Translations under genes and position numbers: made by a program
Notes under the pieces: model-generated
The model's database searches: none
What the model was told of the DNA's origin: nothing
The model's input: only the letters and a program-made list of their open reading frames with translations
In this document: piece by piece, positions 36,102-44,014 of the stretch
How positions within the stretch are numbered: position 1 is the stretch's first letter
Layout of the letters: each line of letters begins with the position of its first letter
DNA from: Actinomadura sp. NBRC 104425
GTDB lineage: Bacteria; Actinomycetota; Actinomycetes; Streptosporangiales; Streptosporangiaceae
DNA: 64,000 nucleotides
Assembly: GCF_030269545.1 (NCBI RefSeq)
Contig: NZ_BSTN01000008.1
Span: 1-64,000 of the forward strand
Reading direction: 5' to 3'

Positions 36102-36298
36102 TCTCCCCCTCTGTCTCGGCACCTGAGAGCTTCACCCGCGGAACGGGGTTTCCCCTTCGGTGAGGCGCCCCCGCCCCTTTCGGGGGCGGCGCCTGCTTTC
36201 CAGAGGTGCCTCGCCTGAGCGGTCCTTTTGCCTGAGAGGTTCCGGGGAGGGTTGCCCCTTCGGCGCCCCACGCTGGCGGCGTGGGGTCTCTCCCGCAC
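36102..36298 (-). ncRNA. Tandem glycine riboswitch controlling gcvP
   Basis: On the minus strand two successive aptamers carry the glycine-riboswitch consensus. The first has GCGGGAGAGACC, CGCCGAAGGGGCAA and GGAACCTCTCAGGCAAAAGGACC. The second has GCACCTCTGGAAAGC, TCACCGAAGGGGAAA and GAAGCTCTCAGGTGCCGAGACAGAGG. The hallmark CCGAAGGGGCAA/GAAA and CTCTCAGG-A-AGGAC/GA elements occur in both halves. The second aptamer ends about 70 bases before the gcvP start, leaving room for an expression platform. It is expected to turn gcvP on when glycine is abundant. Confidence 0.95.
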
Positions 36299-36568
36299 AG
36301 GGTCGACGGCGTCCTTTATGGGAACTCTATCCAAAAGCTCCGTGGCGATCGTCCGCCGGGGGGACGACCCCGGCGGCGCGGGACGGCGGGCTCGCGGTGT
36401 CCCGCTCGGGAGCCACGGCAGGCCGCCAGTACGATAACCACAGCTCACGGACGGGACGATCGCCGCGGGCGCAGGGCGAACACTGTTCCCGGCCGGGGGC
36501 GGACGGGGGCGCGGCACGGTGCGCGCGCCTCTCGACGCGACGCCGCCGGTTCTGGAACGCTCATCACG

Positions 36569-39061
36569 ATGACAGGTCCGGACGGCGGTGCGGCGGTGAC
36601 GCAGACCCAGGAGGAGACGGCGCCTCCCGGTACGGCGGCGCCGGTCGGCGTGCCGGTGGAGGAGCCGGCCCGGCCCGACCGGATCCGGCGGTCCTCGGAC
36701 GCCATCCGGTTCGCCGCCGCGGTGGCCGGGCTGGTCGGGATCATGCTGCTGGTGTCGTTCGCCCAGCAGACCACGCACGGCCTGCAGACCGACATCGCCG
36801 AGGGCACCGCGCACGCCCCCCGGTTCCTGCTCACCCTGGCCACGCTCGTGTCCAGCTTCGGGGTGCTGGCGGTGCCGGTGGCGTTCGCGGTCGAACGGCT
36901 GTTCCACAAGGACGGGGTGCGGGTCGCGATCGCGCTGCTGGCCGCGGTGATCGCGTTCGTCCTCACCGTCCTGCTGGACGACCTGGTCGTCCCGGCCGCG
37001 CCCGGCGGGGTGCTGGACTCGCTGATCTGGGGCGGCACCGACACCGCGCCCGTGCACACCGACATCACGCCGGTCATCGCGTTCGTCACCGCGGTCGGCA
37101 TGGCCGGCCGGACCCGCTGGCAGGCCGTCACCTGGACGATGATCGGGCTGGCGGCGCTGACCGGCCTGACCGCCGCGACCGCGTCGGTGGCGGCGCTGGC
37201 CGCCACCTACTGCCTCGGCAGCGCCATCGGCCACGGCACCCTGTACGCGGTCGGCACCCCCAACCCGCGGCCGCCCGGCACCGCCGTGCTGGCCGCGCTG
37301 GAGCGGCTGGGGCTGCGGCCTGTCCGCGGGCGGCAGGTGCCCGGCGCCGCCGACGACCCGCGCCGCTACACCGTGGCGACCGCGCACTCCCCCGGCGAGG
37401 CGCCCACCGACGCCACCGGGCGCGCCCTGCCGCGCGGCGACTGGCAGCTGCGGGTCACCGTGCTGGACCGCGACCAGCAGACCGCCGGGCTGCTGTACCG
37501 GGTGTGGCGGCTGGTGCGGCTGCGCAGCGGCTCCACCCGGCGGGCGCTGCGCTCGCTGCGCCGCTCGCTGGAGCAGGAGTCGCTCATGGCCTACGCCATG
37601 GAGTCGGCGGGGGTGCGCACGCCGCGGCTGGTGGCCACCTGCGAGGTCGGCACCGAGGCGGCGCTGCTGGCCTACGAGCACGTGCCCGGGCGGCCGCTGG
37701 ACGCCGTCCTGGACGCCGAGATCACCGACGAGCTGCTGGACGACGTGTGGCAGCAGCTGCGGCGGCTGCAGGCCGCCCGGCTGGCGCACCGCCGCCTGGA
37801 GGGCGATGCGATCCTGGTCGGCGACGACGGCCGCGTCCGCGTCGTCGACCCCCGCTCGGGCGAGATCGCCGCGGGCGACCTGGCGCTGCGGATCGACCTG
37901 GCGCAGCTGCTGACCACGGTGGCGCTGCGGGTCGGGCCGGAACGCGCCGTCCGGTCCGCGGCGCGGGTCCTCGGCGACGGGCCGCTGGCCGGGGCGGTGC
38001 CGCTGCTGCAGCGGGTGGCGCTGTCGCGGTCCACCCGCGCGGCGGTCCGGCAGGACCGGGAGCTGCTGCCCCGCATCCGCGAGCAGATCCTGCGGCTCAA
38101 GCCCGAGATCGAGGCCGCGCCGGTGCGGCTGGAGCGGTTCCGGCCGCGCACCATCCTGTCGATCGTCGCGCTGACCGCCGCCGCCTACATCGTGGTGCCG
38201 CAGCTGTCGAGCGTGAACCTGCCCACCCTGATCGCGCAGGCCGAGTGGTGGTGGGCGGCGGTCGGGCTGGCCGCCGCGGCGGTCACCTACCTGGCGGCGG
38301 CGCTGATGCTGATGGGATTCGTGCCCGAGCGGCTGCCGCTGGGCCGCACCGTGCTGGTGCAGCTGGCCGCGTCGTTCGTCAAGCTGGTCGCGCCCGCCGC
38401 GGTCACCGGCGTGGCGCTCAACACCCGCTACCTGCAGCGTTCGGGCGTGCGGCCCGGGCCCGCGGTCGCCAGCGTCGGCGCGTCCCAGCTGATGGGCATG
38501 GTGGTGCACATCCTGCTGCTGATCGTGTTCGGGTTCATCACCGGCTCCACGCACAACGCCACCAAGGACCTGACCCCGTCGCGGACCGTGGTGATCGTGC
38601 TGCTGGGGCTGGCGGTGCTGACCGGGATCGCGCTGACCATCCCGAAGGTGCGGCGGTTCGTGGCGGCCCGGCTGCGCGCCATGTTCTCCGGGGTGGTGCC
38701 GCGGCTGGTGGACGTCCTGCAGTCGCCCCGCAAGATCGTCCAGGGGGTGGGCGGCACGCTGCTGCTGACGGCGGGGTTCGTGGTGTGCCTGGACGCCTGC
38801 GTCCGCGCGTTCGGCGGGTCGCTGCCGTGGACGGCCGTGGCGGTGGTGTTCCTCACCGGCAACGCCCTGGGCTCGGCCGCGCCGACGCCCGGCGGTCTGG
38901 GCGCCGTCGAGGGCGCCCTGACGCTGGCGCTGACGATCTCGGGGCTCACCGCCGACACCGCCACCTCGGCGGTGCTGCTGTTCCGTCTGCTGACCTTCTG
39001 GCTGCCGGTCCTGCCGGGCTGGGCCGCCTTCGCCTACCTGCAGCGCAAAGAGGCGATCTAG
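36569..39061 (+). CDS. Membrane protein: kinase-like domain plus UPF0104/LPG-synthase-type flippase region
   Basis: An 830-residue protein in three parts: an N-terminal membrane region of about six helices (50-230); a cytoplasmic domain with an aminoglycoside-kinase-like fold (about 300-510), including EQESLMAYAMESAGVRTPRLV, LAYEHVPGRPLD and AHRRLEGDAILV...VRVVDPRSGE; then a C-terminal UPF0104/MprF-like membrane region (about 540-825) with SFVKLVAPAAVTGVALNTRY and GSAAPTPGGLGAVEGALT. The kinase HRD-type motif is altered (HRRLEGD), so catalysis is doubtful. UPF0104 domains move or modify lipids. It faces away from gcvP and converges on the MerR gene. Confidence 0.85.
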   Translation: MTGPDGGAAVTQTQEETAPPGTAAPVGVPVEEPARPDRIRRSSDAIRFAAAVAGLVGIMLLVSFAQQTTHGLQTDIAEGTAHAPRFLLTLATLVSSFGVLAVPVAFAVERLFHKDGVRVAIALLAAVIAFVLTVLLDDLVVPAAPGGVLDSLIWGGTDTAPVHTDITPVIAFVTAVGMAGRTRWQAVTWTMIGLAALTGLTAATASVAALAATYCLGSAIGHGTLYAVGTPNPRPPGTAVLAALERLGLRPVRGRQVPGAADDPRRYTVATAHSPGEAPTDATGRALPRGDWQLRVTVLDRDQQTAGLLYRVWRLVRLRSGSTRRALRSLRRSLEQESLMAYAMESAGVRTPRLVATCEVGTEAALLAYEHVPGRPLDAVLDAEITDELLDDVWQQLRRLQAARLAHRRLEGDAILVGDDGRVRVVDPRSGEIAAGDLALRIDLAQLLTTVALRVGPERAVRSAARVLGDGPLAGAVPLLQRVALSRSTRAAVRQDRELLPRIREQILRLKPEIEAAPVRLERFRPRTILSIVALTAAAYIVVPQLSSVNLPTLIAQAEWWWAAVGLAAAAVTYLAAALMLMGFVPERLPLGRTVLVQLAASFVKLVAPAAVTGVALNTRYLQRSGVRPGPAVASVGASQLMGMVVHILLLIVFGFITGSTHNATKDLTPSRTVVIVLLGLAVLTGIALTIPKVRRFVAARLRAMFSGVVPRLVDVLQSPRKIVQGVGGTLLLTAGFVVCLDACVRAFGGSLPWTAVAVVFLTGNALGSAAPTPGGLGAVEGALTLALTISGLTADTATSAVLLFRLLTFWLPVLPGWAAFAYLQRKEAI

Positions 39062-39113
39062 CCCGATCCAGCCGAATTCGGCCCGGCTCCGGGCCGCCCG
39101 GCCGCCGCGGGCG

Positions 39114-39713
39114 TCAGCCCGTGCGGCGGGCGCGGCGGCGGTGCGCCAGCTCGTCGTGGGGATGGTGGGCGGGGCCGTCGGCGGTGGCTCTCTCGCCGGG
39201 CAGCTCGGCGAGGCTGCCCTCGACCTCCTGCCACACCCGGCCCAGCGCGATGCCGAACACGCCCTGCCCGCCCTGCAGCAGGTCGACGACCTCGTCGGCC
39301 GAGGTGCACTCGTAGACGCTGACCCCGTCGCTCATCAGGGTGATCTGCGCCAGGTCCGGGACGCCGCGGTCGCGCAGGTGGGCCACGGCGGTCCGGATCT
39401 GCTGCAGCGAGACCCCGGTGTCCAGCAGCCGCTTGACCACCTTGAGCACCAGGATGTCGCGGAAGCTGTACAGGCGCTGGCTGCCCGACCCGTGCGCGGC
39501 CCGCACGCTGGGCTCCACCAGGCCGGTGCGCGCCCAGTAGTCGAGCTGACGGTAGGTGATCCCCGCGGCCGCGCACGCCGTGGGGCCGCGGTAGCCGACA
39601 TCCTCAGGCGGCGCCGACACCTCGGTGTCGAACAGCAGTCCCTGCTCTCCGGCACGCTGGGACGCCATCTGCCTGTCGGGGGTCGCCTTGCCCTCGCCGC
39701 TGCTCACCGCCAC
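39114..39713 (-). CDS. MerR-family regulator (Rv1830-like)
   Basis: A 199-residue regulator. The MerR winged helix spans residues 40-110: YRGPTACAAAGITYRQLDYWARTGLVEPSVR, then QRLYSFRDILVLKVVKRLLDTGVSLQQIRTAV. A distinctive C-terminal domain follows (ITLMSDGVSVYECTSADEVVDLLQGGQGVFGIALGRVWQEV). There are no metal-binding cysteines, so it is not a metal sensor. Its place beside DUF151, a second MerR and an FHA gene matches mycobacterial Rv1830. GTG start behind GGAGG with 5-base spacing. Confidence 0.9.
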   Translation of the reverse strand: MAVSSGEGKATPDRQMASQRAGEQGLLFDTEVSAPPEDVGYRGPTACAAAGITYRQLDYWARTGLVEPSVRAAHGSGSQRLYSFRDILVLKVVKRLLDTGVSLQQIRTAVAHLRDRGVPDLAQITLMSDGVSVYECTSADEVVDLLQGGQGVFGIALGRVWQEVEGSLAELPGERATADGPAHHPHDELAHRRRARRTG

Positions 39714-39725
39714 GCGGACCTCCGG

Positions 39726-39753
39726 CTTCTATCAGCCCGCGGCGTTCCGTCAA
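39726..39753 (-). promoter_or_regulatory. Predicted promoter of the Rv1830-like MerR gene
   Basis: On the minus strand TTGACG (39753-39748) and TAGAAG (39731-39726) are separated by 16 bases, a fair housekeeping-type promoter. It would place the transcript start only a few bases upstream of the GGAGG and GTG, giving a very short leader. Confidence 0.5.
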
Positions 39754-40186
39754 GGGGGTTTGACGAATGACGCCACGAGTGTTCCACCAGCACGGTAGGT
39801 GCCGGTCAGAGTGTGGTCAACGTTCGTCGTCGGCGCGTCGCATGCCCGGATGAACCGCCTTCACGTGGGCAAACTGCACACCTTCGCACTCATTCTCTCC
39901 TACCCCGCCGCCTCCGGAGCCGAACGCCGGGCCGTCCGCGCCGCAAGTTCACACAGATCAGAGCATGATCTTGCAGCGGCGGCGCGCGCCCTCGCGGGGC
40001 GCCGTCCGCCCCTGTACGGCAGTGCCGCATGTCACACGCCATACTCCCCCGGAAAGAGACGACCGCACATCCTCACGGGGCCAATGCCCTTACCCGGCGG
40101 CCACCTAACCAATACCGGCCAGACTTTTCTGAGGTTCCGGCTCCGCGAACGGGCCGCCGCCGGGTCCCGCGCGGACGCAGATCGCC
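39754..40186. other. Gene-free region with one inverted repeat
   Basis: About 430 bases with lower G+C than the surroundings and no credible gene. AGATCA-GAGCA-TGATCT (39955-39971) is a perfect 6-base inverted repeat with a 5-base spacer and could be a regulator site or small hairpin. Nothing else is recognised. Confidence 0.4.
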
Positions 40187-40369
40187 TCAGTCGGGGCTGT
40201 GGTAGTGGTTCCAGTCGGGCCGCGCCGCGTCGATCTGCGCGCGCACCTCCTCCTTGCGCGCCTCCATGCGCTCGCGCAGGTCCCGGTCGGCCTCGGCGCT
40301 CACGCGCCTCAGCCAGCGCCGGAACCTGCGCCGCCACGAGTTCCCGCCCGGACGCCGCATGCGCCCCAC
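40187..40369 (-). CDS. Possible small basic protein, unknown function
   Basis: A 60-residue frame starting at GTG (or ATG nine bases in). It is strongly charged and predicted helical: RRRFRRWLRRVSAEADRDLRE, then RMEARKEEVRAQIDAA, ending DWNHYHSPD. The RBS is weak. The composition and coiled, alternating charge pattern suggest a real small protein and not a shadow of another gene, as neither strand has a competing candidate. No family is recognised. Confidence 0.45.
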   Translation of the reverse strand: MGRMRRPGGNSWRRRFRRWLRRVSAEADRDLRERMEARKEEVRAQIDAARPDWNHYHSPD

Positions 40370-40532
40370 TGTGCCGTCGATCCGGCCGGCCTGACAAGAA
40401 AACCGCGATTTCAGCGCGAAGAGGCCACCGGGCCGGGCATGCCGCGGCGGGGCGAGTGCGGGGGAAGGGGGGAAGAGCGGCCGGAGTCGGCCACGTTCAG
40501 CAGAGCCCGCGAGGAGGGGCGCGCCCGGCGCG

Positions 40533-41003
40533 TCAGCCGGCGCGGCCGAAGTCCTCGGGGGTGATGGTGTCGAGGAACTCGCGGAACTTCTCGACCTCGT
40601 CCTCCTGCTCGTCGGGGATGGCCACGCCGGCCTCCTCGAGGACGTCCTCGCTGGCGAAGATGGTCGCGCCCGTGCGCAGCGCCAGCGCGATCGAGTCGGA
40701 CGGGCGGGCGCTGACCTCCACGCCGTTGGAGAAGACCAGGTCGGCGAAGAAGATGCCCTCGCGCAGGGCGGTGATGTTCACGGTGCGCAGCTGGACGCTC
40801 AGCGCGTCCAGCACGTCGCGGAAAAGGTCGTGGGTCAGCGGCCGGGCCGGCAGCACCCCCTGCTGGGCGAAGGCGATCGCGGTCGCCTCGACCGCCCCGA
40901 TCCAGATGGGCAGGTACCGGTCGCCGTCGCTCTCCTTCAACAGGACGATCGGCTGATTGGAGGGCATCTCGACCCGGACGCCGACGACCTCCATCTGCTT
41001 CAC
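40533..41003 (-). CDS. DUF151 bifunctional nuclease-family protein
   Basis: A 156-residue protein (Rv1829-like). It begins MEVVGVRVEMPSNQPIVLLKE and continues YLPIWIGAVEATAIAFAQQG and RPLTHDLFRDVL, the standard DUF151 core, then DLVFSNGVEVSARPSDSIALALRTGATIFASEDVL. The C-terminal part is an acidic tail. Relatives have been described as bifunctional nucleases, but the bacterial role is unsettled. GTG 41003 has GGGAG five bases upstream. It is conserved between two MerR genes next to garA. Confidence 0.92.
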   Translation of the reverse strand: MKQMEVVGVRVEMPSNQPIVLLKESDGDRYLPIWIGAVEATAIAFAQQGVLPARPLTHDLFRDVLDALSVQLRTVNITALREGIFFADLVFSNGVEVSARPSDSIALALRTGATIFASEDVLEEAGVAIPDEQEDEVEKFREFLDTITPEDFGRAG

Positions 41004-41145
41004 TGCGGCTCCCTGCTGGTCCTCGCTGTTTCGATCACCACGTGCCCGGATCGAAGTCTGACCGAACCCTAAGGCCCAACGTACACCCAGCATCGGACGG
41101 TGGCCCCCGCCGAGCGCGCGGCAATAACCTCCGTCAGATCCGTGA

Positions 41146-41868
41146 TCAGGGGTCAAGGGTTTCCCGCAGCCCCGCGGAGACCAGCGCCTCGTGCAGCCGC
41201 ACCCACAGCTCGGCGATCTCGCGGGCGGCCTCGGCGGCCTGCTCGTGGGCGCCCGGGCTGCGGCGGCGCAGCTGCGGGGCGACCACCTGCTCGATCAGCC
41301 CGACCTGCCGGTCGGCGGCGGCCTTGGCCGCGCGCAGGTGCCGCACCTGCACGCCGAACCGGCCGAGGGCGGCCGCGGTGCGGGCCACGGTGAGCGCCTC
41401 GGCGTCGTAGTAGGCGCCGGTCCGGCGGACCAGGCCGTACTCCTCCAGTTCGGCCAGCAGGGCGTCGTCGATGCCGGCGCCGTCGAGCAGCTGGCGGCGG
41501 GTGAGCCGGACCGCCTGGCCGGGAGCGGTGGCGTCGGCGGCGACCAGGGTGCGCAGGCGGCGTCCGGGGCCGCCGTCGCGACGGGAGCCGAGCGGCGGGG
41601 CGGGCTCGCCGCGGTCCAACGCCTCCAGGTGCTGGCGGATCACCCGCAGCGGCAGGTAGTGGTCGCGCTGGGCGGTCAGGATGAACCGCAGCCGCTCCAC
41701 GTCGGCCGGGCTGAACTTGCGGTAGCCGGCCGGGCTGCGGGCGGGTGCGATCAGGCCCTCGGACTCCAGGAAGCGGATCTTGGAGATGGTCACGTCCGGG
41801 AACTCCGGCCGCAGCAGCTCCAGGACGTCCCCGATCGTCATCAGGGTCCGGGCCGGTTGCGCGGTCAT
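41146..41868 (-). CDS. ftsR: MerR-family regulator, FtsR/Rv1828-like
   Basis: A 240-residue regulator. The MerR helix-turn-helix is at residues 9-75: MTIGDVLELLRPEFPDVTISKIRFLESEGLI, APARSPAGYRKFSPADVERLRFIL. It then has the second-domain pattern LTRRQLLDGAGIDDALLAELEEYGLV and a long helical C-terminus. Rv1828 and corynebacterial FtsR have this same layout; FtsR activates ftsZ. It follows garA in the conserved order, though a small repeat-containing ORF overlapping its start by 4 bases (ATGA) lies between them. Confidence 0.92.
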   Translation of the reverse strand: MTAQPARTLMTIGDVLELLRPEFPDVTISKIRFLESEGLIAPARSPAGYRKFSPADVERLRFILTAQRDHYLPLRVIRQHLEALDRGEPAPPLGSRRDGGPGRRLRTLVAADATAPGQAVRLTRRQLLDGAGIDDALLAELEEYGLVRRTGAYYDAEALTVARTAAALGRFGVQVRHLRAAKAAADRQVGLIEQVVAPQLRRRSPGAHEQAAEAAREIAELWVRLHEALVSAGLRETLDP

Positions 41869-42014
41869 GGTGCCTCTCCTCCCGGCCGTGTTCCCGTGCC
41901 GTGCCCCCTCGCCGTCATGGCCGCCGCCCCCGCCGACCAGGTGGCCGGCGTCGTGGCCGGCGTCGTGGCCGGCGTCGTGGCCGGCGTGGTGGTCGCCGCT
42001 GTGGTCGCCGTCAT
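41865..42014 (-). CDS. Small repeat-containing ORF coupled to the MerR gene
   Basis: A 49-codon frame encoding MTATTAATTTPATTPATTPA and on, carried by a 12-bp tandem repeat, and ending in a TGA that overlaps the MerR ATG (ATGA). It starts 36 bases after the garA stop but lacks a strong RBS. Low complexity makes coding uncertain. The arrangement mirrors the (DDVA)n ORF at 14.2-14.5 kb: a 12-bp repeat array in a short ORF whose stop overlaps the next start. Confidence 0.35.
   Translation of the reverse strand: MTATTAATTTPATTPATTPATTPATWSAGAAAMTARGHGTGTRPGGEAP
41941..41988 (+). repeat. Four 12-bp tandem repeats between garA and merR
   Basis: GTGGCCGGCGTC is repeated four times; the last copy has one changed base. 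Further degenerate units (GTGGTCGCC) follow to about 42013. The array fills most of the short gap between two genes that are adjacent in other actinobacteria. Confidence 0.95.
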
Positions 42015-42049
42015 GGTGTCGTCCGCCCGCGCGCCGGATCCCCGCCCGG

Positions 42050-42589
42050 TCAGCCGTGCTGCGGGTTGGTCAGGAACACCAGCCGGAACTTGCCGATCTG
42101 GACCTCGTCGCCGCCCGACAGCCCCGCCTGGTCGATTCGCTGCCGGTTGACGTAGGTGCCGTTGAGGCTGCCCACGTCGCGCACCCAGAAGGCGCCGCCC
42201 TCGCGGGCGAACTCGGCGTGCCGGCGCGAGACGGTGACGTCGTCGAGGAAGATGTCGCTCTCGGGGTGGCGGCCGGCCGACGTGCGGTCCTTGTCCAGCA
42301 GGAAGCGGCTGCCCGCGTTGGGGCCCCGCTTGACCACCAGCAGCGCGGTGCCCGGCGGCAGCGCCTCCGCCGTGACCTGGTCGGCGCCGGACGGCTCGGC
42401 CGCCTGGTCGGTGTCGTCGGCGAGCGCCTCGATCCCGGCGATCGAGATGGTCGAGGTGGACTCGCCCGGCGACTCCCGGGGAGGCAGGGGCGAGCCCGCG
42501 CCCCGCGTCAGCGGAGTGCCGCAATTGGAGCAGAAGCGGGCATCATCCGGGTTGGCGTGACCGCACTGCGTGCAGTAGACGCTCGGCAT
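42050..42589 (-). CDS. garA: FHA-domain protein GarA with N-terminal zinc ribbon
   Basis: A 179-residue regulatory protein. Residues 6-24 form a zinc ribbon (CTQCG...CSNCG), absent from mycobacterial GarA. A linker contains ESTST (43-47), which stands where the PknB-phosphorylated ETTSVF motif occurs in GarA. The FHA domain (about 82-165) has TSAGRHPESDIFLDD, VSRRHAEF and GSLNGTYVN. In actinobacteria GarA/OdhI binds and inhibits 2-oxoglutarate dehydrogenase and regulates glutamate metabolism, switched by Ser/Thr kinase phosphorylation. Whether ESTST is phosphorylated here is inference. Confidence 0.92.
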   Translation of the reverse strand: MPSVYCTQCGHANPDDARFCSNCGTPLTRGAGSPLPPRESPGESTSTISIAGIEALADDTDQAAEPSGADQVTAEALPPGTALLVVKRGPNAGSRFLLDKDRTSAGRHPESDIFLDDVTVSRRHAEFAREGGAFWVRDVGSLNGTYVNRQRIDQAGLSGGDEVQIGKFRLVFLTNPQHG

Positions 42590-42872
42590 CGATCGGCTCG
42601 GCCTCCTACCATCGGCGTGCCGCACGCGGCGGCCCGCTCCTCGCGGGTGCCGCCTGCGCCACGCGCATCCCTTCTACCAACCCCACACCGGGGACCCGCC
42701 CGGCCGCGGTCCAGCCCGCCGCCCGTTCAGGCGACGGTTGCCGCAACCTACGCGGGTGGGGCCCGAGGGGTCAACCGGAACGGCGGGCCGGCTGCCCCCC
42801 AAGCTACCTTTCTCAATGATCGCAGGTCTACGCCGCCGCGCGGGACGCGATTCGATCACCGTTGCGAAATCC

Positions 42873-43643
42873 CTATCCAGACCGTATCGCGCTGACCGCC
42901 AACCGTGTGCTCGAAGTGATCGTGACGGTGGCGCCGAGGCCGCGCAGGGTGCGCACGACGCCGCCGGGAATGTTCAGCGCGGTGGTCATGGTGTGGGCGT
43001 CGCCGATGGCCAGGAACCGGTACGGGGCGCTCAGGCGCCGTCCGTCGGCGACCACGCCGCCGCCGGGGGCGTCCAGGAAGTAGGTGTCGGCCCCGGCCCG
43101 CACGTCCCCGATCTGGATGACCTCGGCGCCGGCGTCGCGAAGCTCCTGCAGGGCGTCCAGCAGGTTGAGGGCGCGCACGGCGCCGCGCGGGTCGTCGATG
43201 ACCACTTCGATGCCGGGGCCCTCGGCGGGCAGGGTGCCCGCCAGCAGGCCGTAGGTGGTGGCGCGTTCGCGGGCCTCGCGCAGCGCGGTCTCGCCCTGCG
43301 CGTCGCGCTCCAGCCCGGCCTTGGTGGCCTCCAGCTCCCGGATGTCGGCGCGCAGCCGCTCGGACCGCTGTGACAGATCCGACAGGATGCCCACGAGCTC
43401 GTCCTGGCGGGCCGTGGCGAACACGCCGTCGTTCTGGGTGGCGCGCACCTGCGCCACGATGGCGAAGCCGAGCACCAGGCACAGCAGGCCGCCCAGGAGC
43501 TGCCCGCGGGAGGTGCGCGGGCGCAGCAGGTCCAGCAGGAGCCGCGCGCCGCCGGGCCGCCCGCCGGATGCGCCGGCCGGGTTCTCAGGTGCGCCGGCCG
43601 GGTCCTCGATCGCGCCGGCCTTGTCGTCTGGTGCGCCGCTCAT
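42873..43643 (-). CDS. DUF881 membrane-anchored protein (Rv1825-like)
   Basis: A 256-residue protein with a short cytoplasmic, Ala/Gly/Asp/Pro-rich N-terminus, one membrane helix (QLLGGLLCLVLGFAIVAQVRA, about 48-68), a coiled-coil (about 80-125) and the DUF881 domain. The domain includes LPAEGPGIEVVIDDPRGA, LNLLDALQELRDAGAEVIQIG, LSAPYRFLAIGD and NIPGGVVRTLRGLGATVTI. DUF881 proteins of this locus are associated with cell-wall or division functions in mycobacteria. Its start overlaps the Sbp stop by 4 bases. Confidence 0.9.
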   Translation of the reverse strand: MSGAPDDKAGAIEDPAGAPENPAGASGGRPGGARLLLDLLRPRTSRGQLLGGLLCLVLGFAIVAQVRATQNDGVFATARQDELVGILSDLSQRSERLRADIRELEATKAGLERDAQGETALREARERATTYGLLAGTLPAEGPGIEVVIDDPRGAVRALNLLDALQELRDAGAEVIQIGDVRAGADTYFLDAPGGGVVADGRRLSAPYRFLAIGDAHTMTTALNIPGGVVRTLRGLGATVTITSSTRLAVSAIRSG

Positions 43644-43972
43644 GCGCCGAACAGCCTGCGGCGGATGGCGGCCGCGTTGGAGAAGATGCGGATGCCGAGC
43701 ACGACCACCACGCCGGTGGACAGCTGCGAGCCCACCCCGAGCTGGTCGCCGAGGAAGACGATCAGCGCGGCGATCACGGTGTTGCTGACGAACGAGACGA
43801 CGAACACCTTCTCGTCGAACACGCCCTCCAGCCGGGCCCGCACTCCGCCGGACAGGGCGTCCAGCGCCGCCACGATCGCGATCGGCAGGTAGGGCTGCAG
43901 CCACAGCGGGACCGTCGGGTCCAGCAGCAGGCCGAGCGCCACGCCGATCACCAGGCCGATGAGCGCGATCAC
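43640..43972 (-). CDS. sbp: Small basic protein Sbp (DUF1290)
   Basis: A 110-residue membrane protein with about three helices: MIALIGLVIGVALGLLLDP, then PYLPIAIVAALDALSGGVRARLEG, and SNTVIAALIVFLGDQLGVGSQLSTGVVVVLGIRIF. The VAALDALSGGVRA segment is diagnostic. Sbp sits between two DUF881 genes in many actinobacteria and firmicutes (near ftsZ in the latter), suggesting an envelope or division role. GTG start; 4-base overlap with the next DUF881 gene. Confidence 0.93.
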   Translation of the reverse strand: MIALIGLVIGVALGLLLDPTVPLWLQPYLPIAIVAALDALSGGVRARLEGVFDEKVFVVSFVSNTVIAALIVFLGDQLGVGSQLSTGVVVVLGIRIFSNAAAIRRRLFGA

Positions 43973-44014
43973 GACCGGGTCTCCTCTTCCACTGTCCTCC
44001 CCCTCACCAGCGCC

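Noticed and set aside
33076-36126. Plus-strand open frame of about 1016 codons opposite gcvP
   Set aside because: gcvP is unmistakable on the other strand; the antisense frame is low-information (H/G/V/R/Q-rich) and has no domain.
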